From assembly GCA_000497125.2 (NCBI GenBank), contig CM035320.1, forward strand, positions 1,571,197 through 1,635,196: 64,000 nt of DNA, given 5' to 3'. The first letter of the stretch is position 1, and every line of letters starts with the position of its first letter. Of the stretch, positions 23,181-36,100 are shown piece by piece. A program made the position numbers and the translations under genes. Source of the stretch: Spironucleus salmonicida. Its lineage: Eukaryota > Fornicata > Diplomonadida > Hexamitidae. Under the pieces are notes generated by a model. The model did no database searches and was not told where the DNA came from. It worked only from the letters and a program-made list of their open reading frames with translations.

Positions 23181-23210
23181 TATTTAATATATTATACAGT
23201 ATAATATTAT
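23181..23210. promoter_or_regulatory. AT-only core promoter candidate
   Basis: The block from TATTTAATATATTATACAG to ATAATATTAT lies 18-47 bases before the AAA ATPase ATG at 23228. Confidence 0.4.
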
Positions 23211-23227
23211 GTTTTATCCACTCTAAG

Positions 23228-25084
23228 ATGAAACAATAGTTAGATCAATTTTCTAAATAAACAGATAAAGCAACCAAATAGCACCTTACGAAATAGGTGG
23301 ATCCATCAAAATTTAAAACTGGTGGAACAGTTGATATGCCGAGAGTATCTTTTCCTTGTGTATATGTATCAAACGAAAGCTATTAAAACCTAGGATCTAT
23401 AGTTAATATCGTATATCGAGATGGATTAATAACGTGTAGATGTATTCCTGCGATCATTGGGGCAAAAATATGTTCATTATTTAAATTATTTGATAATAAG
23501 CTATAGTATAGTGAAGTTAATATATATAAAGTCGATACTCCGCTAAAAGTATTGCCTATTTAAATTTAGCCGTTGCAAATTATTAATACTAAAAAGTCAA
23601 TTTCACGATACCTATAATCTGCTTTTCTAGGTGGAGTTTATTATCCAGACTAAATTGTTGAATAGGCAGTTAATGGATATTTAGTAAAATTTAAGATTAT
23701 TATATAGGAAGTTGGTATTTTTAATAATGAAAATTTCACTTATTTAAATTATGTGAGTAGTTAAACTATATAGTTTAATCCATCTGGATTTTCAACACAG
23801 CTTATATCTCTTTATTAAAATATAATGGATAGAACAACATAGTAGTATCCTATTTCTAGTGCTTTGATTTATGGACCACCAGGACATGGTAAAACAACGT
23901 TTATTAGGAGACTTAGTGATCCATTATCCAGTAGTGGTTCTTGTCTAAAAATTTTAGAGGCTGATCAACTACTTGCTGAAATTGATGAATCTAGGTATGA
24001 CTAGTGTTTAATTTTTTGTGATGAAATAGATGAACTTACAGAATAATAATAATACAAGCTTGGAGAGTTAATGAAAAATATTGGCAGACATGTATTCTTT
24101 GTAGGTGCAACTAATAAACCAGAAACTCTTATCAGTTAACTTAAATCATCATTTAATTAATAAATTTTGATTTTATAAGATACCTTTGGTCGAACAAGCT
24201 AAATCTAGTCTAAAGTAGACGAACAGATTTTAGTTGAATAGTTACTAAAACAAACTTAGTAGCTTTCACCTGCGGATATAGATTGGTTGTTAAATAATTC
24301 ATTTAATGAACATAATATAATTTGTATTAATTAATTCCAAAATTAAATAAAAATTTACTAACCGTCAGGTCTTAGAGGACTGCAAATGTAATAACCTGAA
24401 GAAGTTTTTGGTCATGAAGCAATTATCGATGATATATTATTATCAATTAAAAATAACTAACATAATAATTTTCTTCTTTTTGGTCCACCAGGGACTGGAA
24501 AAAATCAACTAATTAAACATTTTGCAAATTTAAATATAAAAATACCCGTATCATCTTCATCAGAAGTAGTTGGACCGTATGTAGGCCAATCTGAAAAAGC
24601 ATTAGACAAGCTTTTTAAATAGGCTTCTTTAGTTCATCCATCAATACTTTTTATTGATGAAATAGATGGCCTATTTTGCGATAAGTCATAGTAAAATTAA
24701 AGGTTGTTAACAGTATTTTAAGATCTGATTGATTTACAGTTAGCAATAGTTATTGTTGCAACAAACAAGCCTTATAAGCTACCTGATTAAATTAGATCTA
24801 GGTTTAAACCCTGTTATCTTCCCCCATTAAACGCAACATAAGCTGCCAGATTAATTAAATAATAGTTGCATGGCATTAAAGAACTCAACTTTGAATATCT
24901 TGGGCAGTTATGCGATGGATGTACAGGATCTGTTATAAAATCAGCATTATATTAAATTAAATAAAAATTAATGTTTTAGGAAATTAATTAAACTTATCAG
25001 TAAATATAAATTGAGCATTATTTTTATAAATTGGAAAAAATCTCTGATACCTAGTAAACAATTTATTTAGAATATTTAAAATGA
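23228..25084 (+). CDS. Type II AAA ATPase, Cdc48/AFG2-like
   Basis: 618 residues with two AAA modules. Module 1: Walker A GPPGHGKTT from residue 216, Walker B LIFCDEIDE, sensor-like VGATNKPE. Module 2: Walker A GPPGTGKN from residue 419, pore-loop-type GPYVGQSEKALDKLFKQA, Walker B SILFIDEIDGLF and arginine-finger region RSRFKPCYLPPL. The order and the YVGxSE motif place it in the Cdc48/p97, AFG2, Pex1/6 group of double-ring unfoldases. The N-terminal 200 residues could be a reduced substrate/adaptor domain. Two oddities: the protein is short for the group (usually 750-800), and the second Walker A has Asn (N426) where Thr or Ser normally coordinates magnesium. Hexamitids lack peroxisomes, so Pex1/6 is less likely. 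The substrate is unknown. Confidence 0.8.
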
Positions 25085-25911
25085 CTAAGTTTAATATTAT
25101 TCTTATTATTTTATTTTTAAATTTTTATTATTGGATAAAGCTATTATCATAAATCATATTAATTTATTTGTATAATAAAATAGGTTTCGGTCTTAAAGTG
25201 TATTTTCTCAAGTTTATGTCAGACTTTCAAAATAAAATTACCAATTGAACGTAATATTAGTACTACTAAGTATATTCATATTATTTTCATTCGAAATATA
25301 ATCTATTTATAAATAGATTATTTTTATTGATATTTCAACATTTTTGATTTTATTAATTAGTATATGCGACTATTTATTTATCGAGTACCAATTTCGTAAA
25401 CAGTAAATATTTGAAATGAGTGAAAATAATTTAAAATAATTTTATTAAGTTTAACCAAAAAATTGCAACTTAAATATTTAGCGATAAACATCTAGAAATC
25501 AAATTAATATATTTATTATAGAGTAGGCTGTAAGTACTGATATATTTTACAAAAAGTATAATATAAAATTATAATTAAATAGGTCTCTATGTGATATAAT
25601 AATTTAGATGAAATTATAACAATAATAGTTTTCCCTTTATTTACGATTGTATAATTACAATAATAATCAATTTCCAATAGGAACTCTTCGCTAATCATAT
25701 ATAAAAATAGTTATATAATTTTTATTAAATTATAATTATTGATTTTTAATATAATAGTAGTTGACAGAATAATATAATCTCCAAAATTATTAATAGTTGT
25801 TTTATCATATCATTTACACAGTTCTTAATTTTATATTAAAGTAAAAAATGTAATTACTTGTAGTAATTATAAGTAATAATGCAAATTAATTATTAAATAT
25901 TAGGCCATAAT
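25085..25911. other. Long AT-rich gap with only weak frames
   Basis: About 830 bases, the largest gap in the window. It is strongly A+T-rich. A 55-codon hydrophobic frame begins at 25081, overlapping the ATPase stop as ATGA, and ends at 25248; a minus-strand frame covers about 25275-25698; and a plus frame at 25416-25742 is listed separately. None shows a recognisable motif and the two larger ones overlap each other, so at most one can be real. Confidence 0.4.
25416..25742 (+). CDS. Doubtful small ORF, 108 aa
   Basis: ATG 25416 to TGA 25740-25742. The translation is Asn/Gln/Ile-rich with a few Arg, Pro and Cys residues (FPIGTLRQSYIKIVIQFLL near the end). It has no recognised family and no strong AT box directly upstream, though the whole region is AT-rich. 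An overlapping minus-strand frame of about 141 codons competes with it. It is listed because genes elsewhere here are this small and densely packed; chance openness in AT-rich DNA with a single stop codon is equally possible. Confidence 0.25.
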
Positions 25912-27075
25912 TCATTCAGCTTCAAAATGATTTTAAATAGAATTAGTTATATGTTTATAATCATTAATATTAGTTGATAAATCTTCGATACTAATATCAT
26001 CTAAATATTCATCGAATTCAATTGAATTTGTTTCGGAGTTAGAAAGATCAATTTTCTATTATTATTTTAAATTTTTAACAGAAACTAATTATGACTATTA
26101 AATATATTATGATAGTTTATTTACTGGAAAGTCATCTAAAATGGCATTATCTCTAATTTCTTGTAACTAACGTTTTAATATGTCATATTTTAAACATTTA
26201 TTATAATATTTTTTTTATATTTTTTATATTTATAATAATTGAGTTTATTTATCAAGAAGAGCTGCATCAGATAAATATGATTTAACAAACTATTCATCTT
26301 ATAATACAATAGCTGACTATTCTAATTATTTCAAATATATAGTATCACTAATTTATTTTTATGATAATAAATCTAATTATGATGTAAGGTCTTTAATTGT
26401 ATTGCTTGTGAGACTTTACTCCTACTTTAATGATTAGTTAATGGAGTATTCAATTTCTAGTTTTTATTAATATTCCTATTATTACTTTAATTATTTTATT
26501 TCTTATTAATCAATTTTTTCATATAAATATTATTCCTATTTTTTAAAAGCAGTTATATCCTTCTATAATATTTTATTTTGTTATAATAATATTTTATTTT
26601 ATGAAAGAATATAGTTATTGCTATTATCAATTGTTTAACCTAAAAGCTCAGTAAATGATGATGAAGCTTATGATTTTGATTATTATTGAAATAAAGATGT
26701 AGAGTTTAGAATATTTATTTTTTTAGTCATATCTAGGGATTCTACTTATAATTTTTTATAAATATCAAATAAAGTATTATATGACTTAGATGATTCCTTT
26801 AGTTCTATAATGTAATCTTGTATTAACTTCTCTTATTAAATATTTAACATTCGAGTTTACGCCAAATTTTATTAAAGAGTTTCATATTATGATTCTTAGC
26901 ATTTTGGTTGTTTATGGTTTAGATTAGATATTTTATTAGTTTATGTATACGCATTAACTGTAATTGCTAAAGTAGGTTATATATTATTTATAAGGTGTAT
27001 ATCCATATTTTTTTATTTTAATTAATAAATTTCTAGCAATAACATAGCATTTATGTTTTATTATTATTTTAACAT
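25912..27075 (-). CDS. Q/N/K-rich coiled-coil protein, 387 aa
   Basis: Minus-strand frame from ATG 27075 to the TGA ending at 25912. The sequence is strongly helical and rich in Gln, Lys, Asn, Leu and Ile. Heptad-like stretches cover about residues 85-290, and an acidic C-terminal part (SIEFDEYLDDISIEDLS) follows. Most Gln codons are TAA, so the plus strand shows runs of TTA/ATT. There is no other motif. It is transcribed away from the giant dynein-like gene across a 60-base shared AT-rich region. Probably structural; the role is unknown. Confidence 0.65.
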
Positions 27076-27135
27076 TTAATATTAAATTTTTAATATTAAA
27101 ATAATATATAAGATGATTATTTTCAACACTTCACA
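27076..27135. promoter_or_regulatory. Divergent promoter of the coiled-coil and giant genes
   Basis: The 60 bases are nearly all A+T up to about 27111 (TTTAATATTAAATTTTTAAT and ATTAAAATAATATATAAG). An out-of-frame ATG at 27113 is followed by a stop within about 30 codons, so the giant frame most likely starts at 27136. Confidence 0.4.
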
Positions 27136-30100
27136 ATGTAATAATATTTTCCGCATGATTATGATAGAAAAATTACTGAAACTGACCCTTTGAATGTGGT
27201 TTATTATGATTAAAACAATGTTTTACACCCTGCTTAAGTATTATGTCTGGCATCTACTTATGCTATTATTTCTGTTAAAAAATATACATTTTAAGTATAG
27301 TTATCTCAACTATCGTTATGTTCTGATTTAGCTTTAGTAGCATAACCGTCACCATTATTATTACCGATGAAGTTAGCAACACGAATTTCAGAGCATTAGG
27401 TTTTTAATTACTTTGATAAGGAGTCATAAAATTATAATATCTCAGCATCACGACTTCATGAAATGAAAGAGCATTTGAAATTAGAAGTTTCTTTGCATCA
27501 TGCAGCTGCTGAAAATAGAATGGAGCTACCAACGTATATATATGAAGATGAAGATTATTATTTTTATTAATAAGGAATATTTAATACTAAAATATTTGAA
27601 AATATTTAAGAGGTAATTAGTGCAACAGCACTATTGTCAAGACCACTATAGTTTATTTAAGCACCGTAATTTAAAAATTTCATAGAAAATTAGTAATTAA
27701 TTAAGGCATCATATTGTTTCTCAGATTAATGGCAAACATTAGTAGAAACATCATTAAATTATCTTTATAAGTGTATTGATACTATATTTTATCAAGATTG
27801 CCGTTATAATGAAATACTTATTAAAACTTATGATATCATCAATTAAATTATTTGCTAGGTTAAATAAGAGGATTTAGACGAGGATTTTATCTCCAGGCTT
27901 AATTATTTTAAATAACAGGCGAAATCAATTTAGATATAAAAATTTGGGTAAAGTATGACGCAAGCGCACTGTCTTACTATATTGTAGTTATAGATTATAC
28001 CATTAATCATTATAGCTATGTCTTTTTATTTTGGATAGTTGTAAAGGACAAAAGATTAAGTCCGAATATTACTTGGCATCGCTAGAAGGTTTGAATCGAA
28101 ATTTTAATAATTTTTTGAAAATTTTATTATCTAATATTAATAAAAATTTAAGTCAAATAAATTAATAAAATGGGAGGAATATGACTTAGCATTAAAAACA
28201 GTCACTCAATAAATTAATAGTATTGATATTACATCAAAATAAAAAGATATATAAGAATAATTATAAAAGCTAAGACACACGGAATTCCTTATTAAGAAAA
28301 AATAAGAAGGATTAAAGACAGATTTTACGGATCCAGACTATTTTACTAAAAATTAATATCAAACGGAATAATGTCATTTTAATTTTCATCTATTTCATAG
28401 CGGCGATAGTATCGCATTTGAAGAAGATATTCCTGAAATACTACACTAAAAAGTATCATAAGTAGATTTTATGACCATTTTAATGTCAAAAATTTTCGTT
28501 GAGTTCCATAAAAATTTAGTTGTTAATAAAAACCTCACTGTGACGTCTGAAAATATATCAGAATAGTTTTTTAAAGTCTAGGAATAAGAAGAAGAATAGA
28601 TATTATACGGGATATATGACGATGTAGCACCAGAAGTAAATATAAATGATATTTATATCTCATAGATAAAATTAGATACTATTTTGATTAACTAAGAGCC
28701 TAAATTTGGTTTTTCATCTTTGTATATACCACTTTTTGAAACATAGGAAGTTTCTTAAATATGTACGGATGAATATAATTAGTTATTATCCTTTATAGTT
28801 AGATAAATGGATACATTTGAAATAGAAAAAGAACTTAATGTTTGGTATGCGGAAGATGTAGGTGTAAATAATTTAATTTAACTTACTGAGACCATAAAAC
28901 CGTTACCAGAAGAAATTTCTTAAAAATCTGAGATTAATTAGTTATTTTTAACTAGTTTGATTAAATAGTCAGATATATTTAATAAGTTTTAAGTTAAATA
29001 AATGGTAAGAAGAGTATCATACTTATTTGATCTTTTAGTATCTGTTGTATCTATACCTGATTACTTATAAATTGAACATATAGGTATTTCAATAGCTAAA
29101 CTTAAATAGAATTATAAGTTAAAAATTGTTCAGATTATATAAAATTTTGATTAATAGCTCAACAATTTGGTAATGAATTTCATTATCTCAGTTAATTCTT
29201 AGAATACTGCTTTTATTAACTTGATTGAGAAGTATAGGTCTAGACCAGATAAGTTCGATTTATTACTATCATTAAAGGAAGTTTTTTGCAATAACTAAAT
29301 ATCATCTGCATTGATTTCTATTTATGAGCAAATTACAGTATTTTGGAACGATTGCATCCTGATTTTACCTGATATTTGTTAATTTAATCAAGATATCAAG
29401 AAGTTAAATGAAATTTATAATTCGGATAATGTTTCATAGTTTGATTCTAGTTTATATTAATATAATTCTAATGCAATTAATTCATCTTATAAAGTATTTA
29501 GAGAAATGAATATTGCGACATAAAACATTAGAAAAATAATTCACTAAACTAATGATAAATTACCAGCGTTTACACATTTTATTTTAAATATAGATTAATG
29601 GTTTTATGATCATTCATTTAAAATATCAAGAAGAGTCAAGGAAATTTTAGCAATCACATATGATGATTATCTATCCACTTTCAACAATGCACTTGAATTC
29701 TAATAAAAATATCCTGAAATTTGTAAAAATTTTGAATTTTTTAATATTAAAATTTGTTCTATAGATAGTTTTCTGCACTTTGAACAAGATTTCCTAATTT
29801 CAATTTCTAAATATATCAAGCTTCCATTAAAATCAATTAAATTTAATTTTCAATAAATTTAGGAAAAATTAAAAGTAAAATAATAAACCTATGAAATTCA
29901 AAAAGATAACGAACATGTTGCATCATATTAAATGTATGATAGAGAAAAAATAACTTTTAAGAAGAATAAAATTAATATGATACGAATTATAGGGGAAACT
30001 AGATTTATTTCCAGCGAGATATTTAAATTATATAGGACTATAAACCTGTGGCGTAGTTAGTTATAGATAATAACAGGGGATGACTAGTTACTATTAATTA

Positions 30101-33100
30101 AGCAACCAACATATCCAAGTTTTGATGAGATGATATAAAGTCTTTAACCAATATTTTAGACACTTAGCTCATTAGATGATTTAATACGAAATGATAAAAA
30201 GTATATTAAAGATAATGTTTGTAATTATCCTCATTAAATACAGCTTAAGTTATTTGATTAAATTTCATAATCTATTAAAACTATTAGATAAAGGTCTGTT
30301 AGACCTTTCCCAATAAAAATTAATAAGTGGGATTATCAGAAAATTGAAAAATTAATAAATGAAAAAAATAAAAAATAAGTTAAAAACTTGGATTTTGTTG
30401 CTTTTTCAGTCGACTACTAGAACTGGATTCAAGCTAGTCAAGAAGCAGAAAAAACAATATATCAACATATTATAAAATTATTTCTGATCCATCTTATTAA
30501 TGATATTAATTTAAAAGATTATCACTTTAATGTTATTAGTTAGTATTGCTAGTAAAATTTTAATAAGTCTTGTACTTTCCCAATCAGTCTACTTTTAGAC
30601 GTTTATAAATCAAATAATAAATTATTTGATTTATTATTAGTAATTTAATAATATGCCAGGATAGATTAATAAGCCATAAGTGCATTAAAAACGATCTAGA
30701 AAACCTTTCAGATATATTCGTTTAATGGAAAATATTAAATTTCTGTAACATAAGACTAATCTGATTAAACATGGAAAGCTGTTACAGATTATATAATGAT
30801 AACTCCTAATAATTTTTAGAATTTTTGTAGTATGTCACTATAATAAATTGCATTAGTTATTAATAATATAGGTTATACTTCGTCTAAAAAAGTTTTTACA
30901 ACTAATTATTTTGATGAGCTATTAGCAGATGTATTTTCTACTTAGATGCTAGACATCGATATTGTGGAAGGGAATTAGTTCAATGAATATATCAAGCCCT
31001 GGTGCTATAATAGTAATATTGAACTATATGCACGTGATTTGGAAGCAATGATTTAGTAAAGTTTAATACTTTTTTAGTTAATATCACGAATTCCTAACGT
31101 TTTATTTGATTTATTAATTGTGAATAGTAGAGGATATGTTATATAATTTAGTGGAGGTTTGTTAGGAAAATAGTAATGTGGAAAATTTTAGTTATCTTTA
31201 TTATCTTAATAAGATAAGTAGACACTGTAACATATTACAAGTCAATGGTAGGATATTGTTGAATACAATTTCTCATAACCTATTTAGTTCTATAAGTTGT
31301 CAACAAACAATTAACTTATATAGGATTTAACTATTATTTCTAGTAAGCTTGATAATATTCAAAAATTTCTTTTTAGCTATAGATATACTAAAATTATTAA
31401 GTCTATGACTTCTTATTATAATAAGATTAAAAACACAGTAGAATCGTCTTATGAGTAAATGATATCCTATAAAACGACTGCTGGAGTGTCTAAAACCTAT
31501 AAAGTTTTAATACCATTTTATGGAATTCACTATCCTTCATCATTAGTATTTCCTAAAGCGATTTCTCTTTATTTCGGAGAATTTTTTTAGGGCAGAAATG
31601 TATTTAGTTAAATAAACACTTTGTAGTTTGAGAATTTCTTCAATTTGACTGACTTTATAGTTACTGGTAAGTAAATTACAGGTTTAAGATCAGGGTTTGA
31701 AGATCTTTATTTTTTAACAGGTGTCTAAATGCCAAATTTACATCATTAGGTACCAGATGCAATTATGAAAAATATGAGAGCTTCATTAATTGAATAATGT
31801 AAGAATGCATCTTCGGAACTAAAAATTTTATTTGATAATTTTATCAAACTCCTTGAAAATGGAAGTTTTGACTAAAGAAAATAACTTTTTTATGACTTTG
31901 TAAATAAAAAATTTGTATTTCAAGCCATTTTAGTTGCTATTACAACTTTATTTAGATAAAAATATAATATTATGCTTTGGTATGCTTTCGAAGGAAAAGT
32001 GCCTGAAAATGCATTTGACAACGAAAAAACATTTTTATCAGAGTTACATAATTATGTAGCTAATAATAGAGGATTTACAGTAGATGCATTTAAATCGAAG
32101 GGCAAGGAATGGTGTGGAATATTCGATGATTTCATTAAATTAACAAGGTCTAAGCAAGGACTCGATGTTTTAACATCCGATTAGTATTTTCCTAATGTTT
32201 ATTATGATCCGTTATATAATAATGTTTTTATTTCCCCTAATTTAGGGGGGTTTTCTTTAGAAATAGGTCCTCATTGGTTAGGACAACCTTAAGAAATGGA
32301 TTCTAAAATTGCTTTAAATAAGAATTAGCTTTCAATGTTAACTAAAATGCTTAGGTGCTTTAATGAAAAACTCCCTCTTATTCTTTTAGGTTCAAAAGAA
32401 AATTCATATTAAAACGATTTCTTATATTAAGCACTTTCTTCTTTATCGCGATATACGTTTAGAAGATATATAATCGTCCCTGTTTCTGAGAATTCTTTTG
32501 CCAATAATATTATTAGAATATCAACTTTCATTATAACAGGAAATATAGTTGTTGTTGTGGGTATCGAATTATTACCATCTAATTAGGTTCAAGAATTATT
32601 AAATATAGCATCTTCACTAAAAAATTAGAAGGGAATAATTCCAGGAATTGCAATGTGTAGGTAAACAGGTTCAACTATATAATAACAAGATAATGTTAAT
32701 TCTGTAGAGTATATATAGACAGTACTTAATGTCAATGATGCGAATTTCGAAGAATTTAAAGAAGATTCAGGATCTCTTATTTTCTTTTTACCATCTTTGG
32801 TTCCAAAGTAAACAATTGAATAACATTAATTCTTTAATTAAATAAATTCAAATTCTGCAGATAATACGATGTCAGATAGTAAATATTATAATTAATAAGA
32901 ATCTTTACTTTATGTAATTTAACATAAATTAGTTATGAATATAGAGCTAGAAGAGCCTATTTAGTTATACTTATAAAAAACTAAATAATTTGGAGCGTAA
33001 TTGTATGAAATTTCAGCCTATTTATAGTAGTATAATGAAAATTGGCCATAATTATCTCATTTTGTAATTTAAGGAATCATATCACGCACTAAAGATTAGA

Positions 33101-36100
33101 AAGATCCCATATTTATTGCAGCTATGGTGTTAGATTATCTTATGCATTAGACTACGATAATTATGTTTGATAATGATTTCCACAATGTTGCTAAAACATT
33201 ATCTTAAATAATTAGTGCAGCATTTGGGCTTAGCAAAGATGCAGCATAAGAATTGAGAAATATGGCAATTGCATACTGTGGGTTTGCTTCAGCATAGCTC
33301 GTTAAACTATCATACTTAGAAAAATCAGATAAAACAGATTTATCACTTACTTTTGATAATTATTTTAAAAATTATTTATAGAAATATGGTACTTAAATGT
33401 ATCTATTTTATATAACTGTATTTTCTTAGGTGCATATTTTATCATTGCAGGTTATATATGATGTATTATATGTAAATGATTTACTAAAATAAGGCAAACC
33501 AGTTCTATCCATTTCTCCATAATCTTCATATTCAAGAGTTTTTATCTCTATCCTAGCAGCGATTAAAAATTGGTAATATAAGTATGTTATCAATGGAAGA
33601 GGACTTAGTTAGGCTATTTAATAAATATAGTCATAGCAGGATAATAGAGAAGGTTTAATAGCAATATAACCTGCGTCTTATAATACATTTATGGATATGA
33701 TGGATCAAATTTTAGGATTATTTTTAAAATTTCCTGTTGTTCACGATGAGCTTAATTTAACACAATACATTAAATATCCCTTAAAAGGCCCTTATATATT
33801 AATTTTTTTAGATTCAAATTTAGCAAAATAATTTTAAAATTCACCATATTAAAATTTATTTACAAGCTAGGTCCTACTTTTACCATCAATTGAAGGTTCA
33901 AATGGTGTAAAGAAATTAATATCTCGAGTAGTTAATGTTAATTGTTAGAAATCATTATAAGAACTTAAGTTCATGAATAGATTGATGTAGAAATCATATT
34001 AAGCTTTAGGGTAATAAGGAATATTTAGAAAACATGATAAATAATTTACAATGCCCCTAGACATATTAGCCTCTAATATTAAATAATTAGTTGATAGTCC
34101 AGTTACTTTGTCTGATGCATTGACCAGTGTTTGTAAAAATTATTAATAAAAAATGAAAAACTATTCTGTTGTAGATAAAATTATATAGCGATCTGAGAAT
34201 AGAATGTACGCATTATAATTTTTTATATAAGGTATCATTTAGCATACATTCGAAGATTGTATAAAAATATTTAATGTTGGTCGATCTATCGAAGAGACTT
34301 TACTATTACGGAGCATTATTACACTTTACTTATAAAGATCTGGAATTATAGAAGTATAAAAGTCAACATTTAATACTTAGATTTTTAAAGATTAGCTAGA
34401 ATTTTGGAGTTAGTTCCCAGATAATGAATCATAAATAAAATATTATACTACTTTAAGATAAAATTCGTAAGGCGGAGATTCAGTAACTAGACTTAAAACA
34501 ATGATGTATTTTTTGTAAAAACGATAACATTAAACTTAATCAGCAACCAAATAAAACATAGATTAATTATCATAACGAGAAATTGAAGAAAAGAGAGTAT
34601 AAGATAATTTATTTTACTAAGATTAGTTAACTTTAAATAAAACATTATTAGTGGATGAAATGCAGGTTATGCCTGACATCGGTGGTTTTCTTTCCAATGA
34701 TATATCAGAGTTTAATTTGTTTTCAAAAACATTAGGCTAGTTATAAATCAATTAAATGATTCAAAAATCATCTGAAAAAATAAGTACTTTGAATATATCC
34801 GACATAGGTTTAGGTTTTGCTGGGTCTTTATATTATGATTTAAACTCAGATTTTATATCTAATTAATTTTTATTGCCATAATCATCAATGGATGCATTTT
34901 CAAACATTGCGTTACCTTTAGTCTCTGCAATTTGGAATGCGTGTCATCTGTTTTATATCTCAATCATAACAGCCAATATACCCTAAAAAGAATTGGTCAC
35001 TGATTTATAAGAAAAATACAACTAATTTACTAGTTCGTTTAAAGAAAAAACATTTTTGACTGATTTTATGTATAACCATTTGTTATAACCATTTACTTTG
35101 TTGTTAGCATATGATGATAAAATTCCAGATCTAAATATTAGTAATATGATTAGGATGTCTACAAAAGTTACGAATCCAATCACGTCACTAGATCATTAGC
35201 TATCCACAGATTAATAATTATTGTATGTTTAAAAATTACACCTAAAAATTAGTTAAATTATTCCTACTGGGTTTACTAAAATTTTCACTTATTTATGTTA
35301 TGAGTAGCATAAGTAATAACATCCAACAGTAAAGTTTTAAGTTTATGGTCTGGGAGATGGAATTTTAAGTAATGTTCAGTCAATTTCAGATAAAGATTAA
35401 TTAGAAAAACTTATGAAAGAAATAAAAAATGAATGGCTAGATATTAAAGAAAATGAAAGCTCTGTTTAGTCTTAAATGTAAGCTTAATTATATGGGAAAA
35501 AGTAATTTAAGAAAATTGTGGAGAAAAATATTTCATCTTAATTTAATTCGATTTAAAATCTAACAGATACAAAAATTTACTTAGATCCTTATAGAATTGC
35601 TGTTACATTTTTATTAGGTGCTAGTATGCTGGCTCCAATTTCACTCGCACTTATTGGTGATAGGGCTGAGGGTAAAACTATCTTAATTGAAGTTGCAAAA
35701 CTTATAGTCAGAGATATGGTCGATTAAAATAGTATATTATTAAAATCAAGCAGTTCCCCCTACGATGTAAATTCAATCATGTCGTCGATTGGCAAGTAGT
35801 TTTAAATTAAAAAATACTAAGATGCGTAGATATCTAGAAATAATAAAAATCACTTACCTTTATATTATACATATGATTCATAAATCTTAGATTACAATAA
35901 ATCTTCAGCTTTTCCATCGTTCCATATTCATGCATCAGATTGTGAGGGCTAAGAAGTAGAAGACCATTTAGCCGTATTAATACGAGATCATATCTTTTGT
36001 TTTGACAAATTTGATGAACATCATATATTTTCTATTGATAATAGTTGCCATAATTTAATTGGAATCACAACATTAAGTGATTGCTCACTTATTATAGAAC

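Noticed and set aside
23228-25084. Pex1/Pex6 peroxisomal ATPase
   Set aside because: Motifs do not distinguish it, but the probable host group lacks peroxisomes; the Cdc48/AFG2 group is the safer label.
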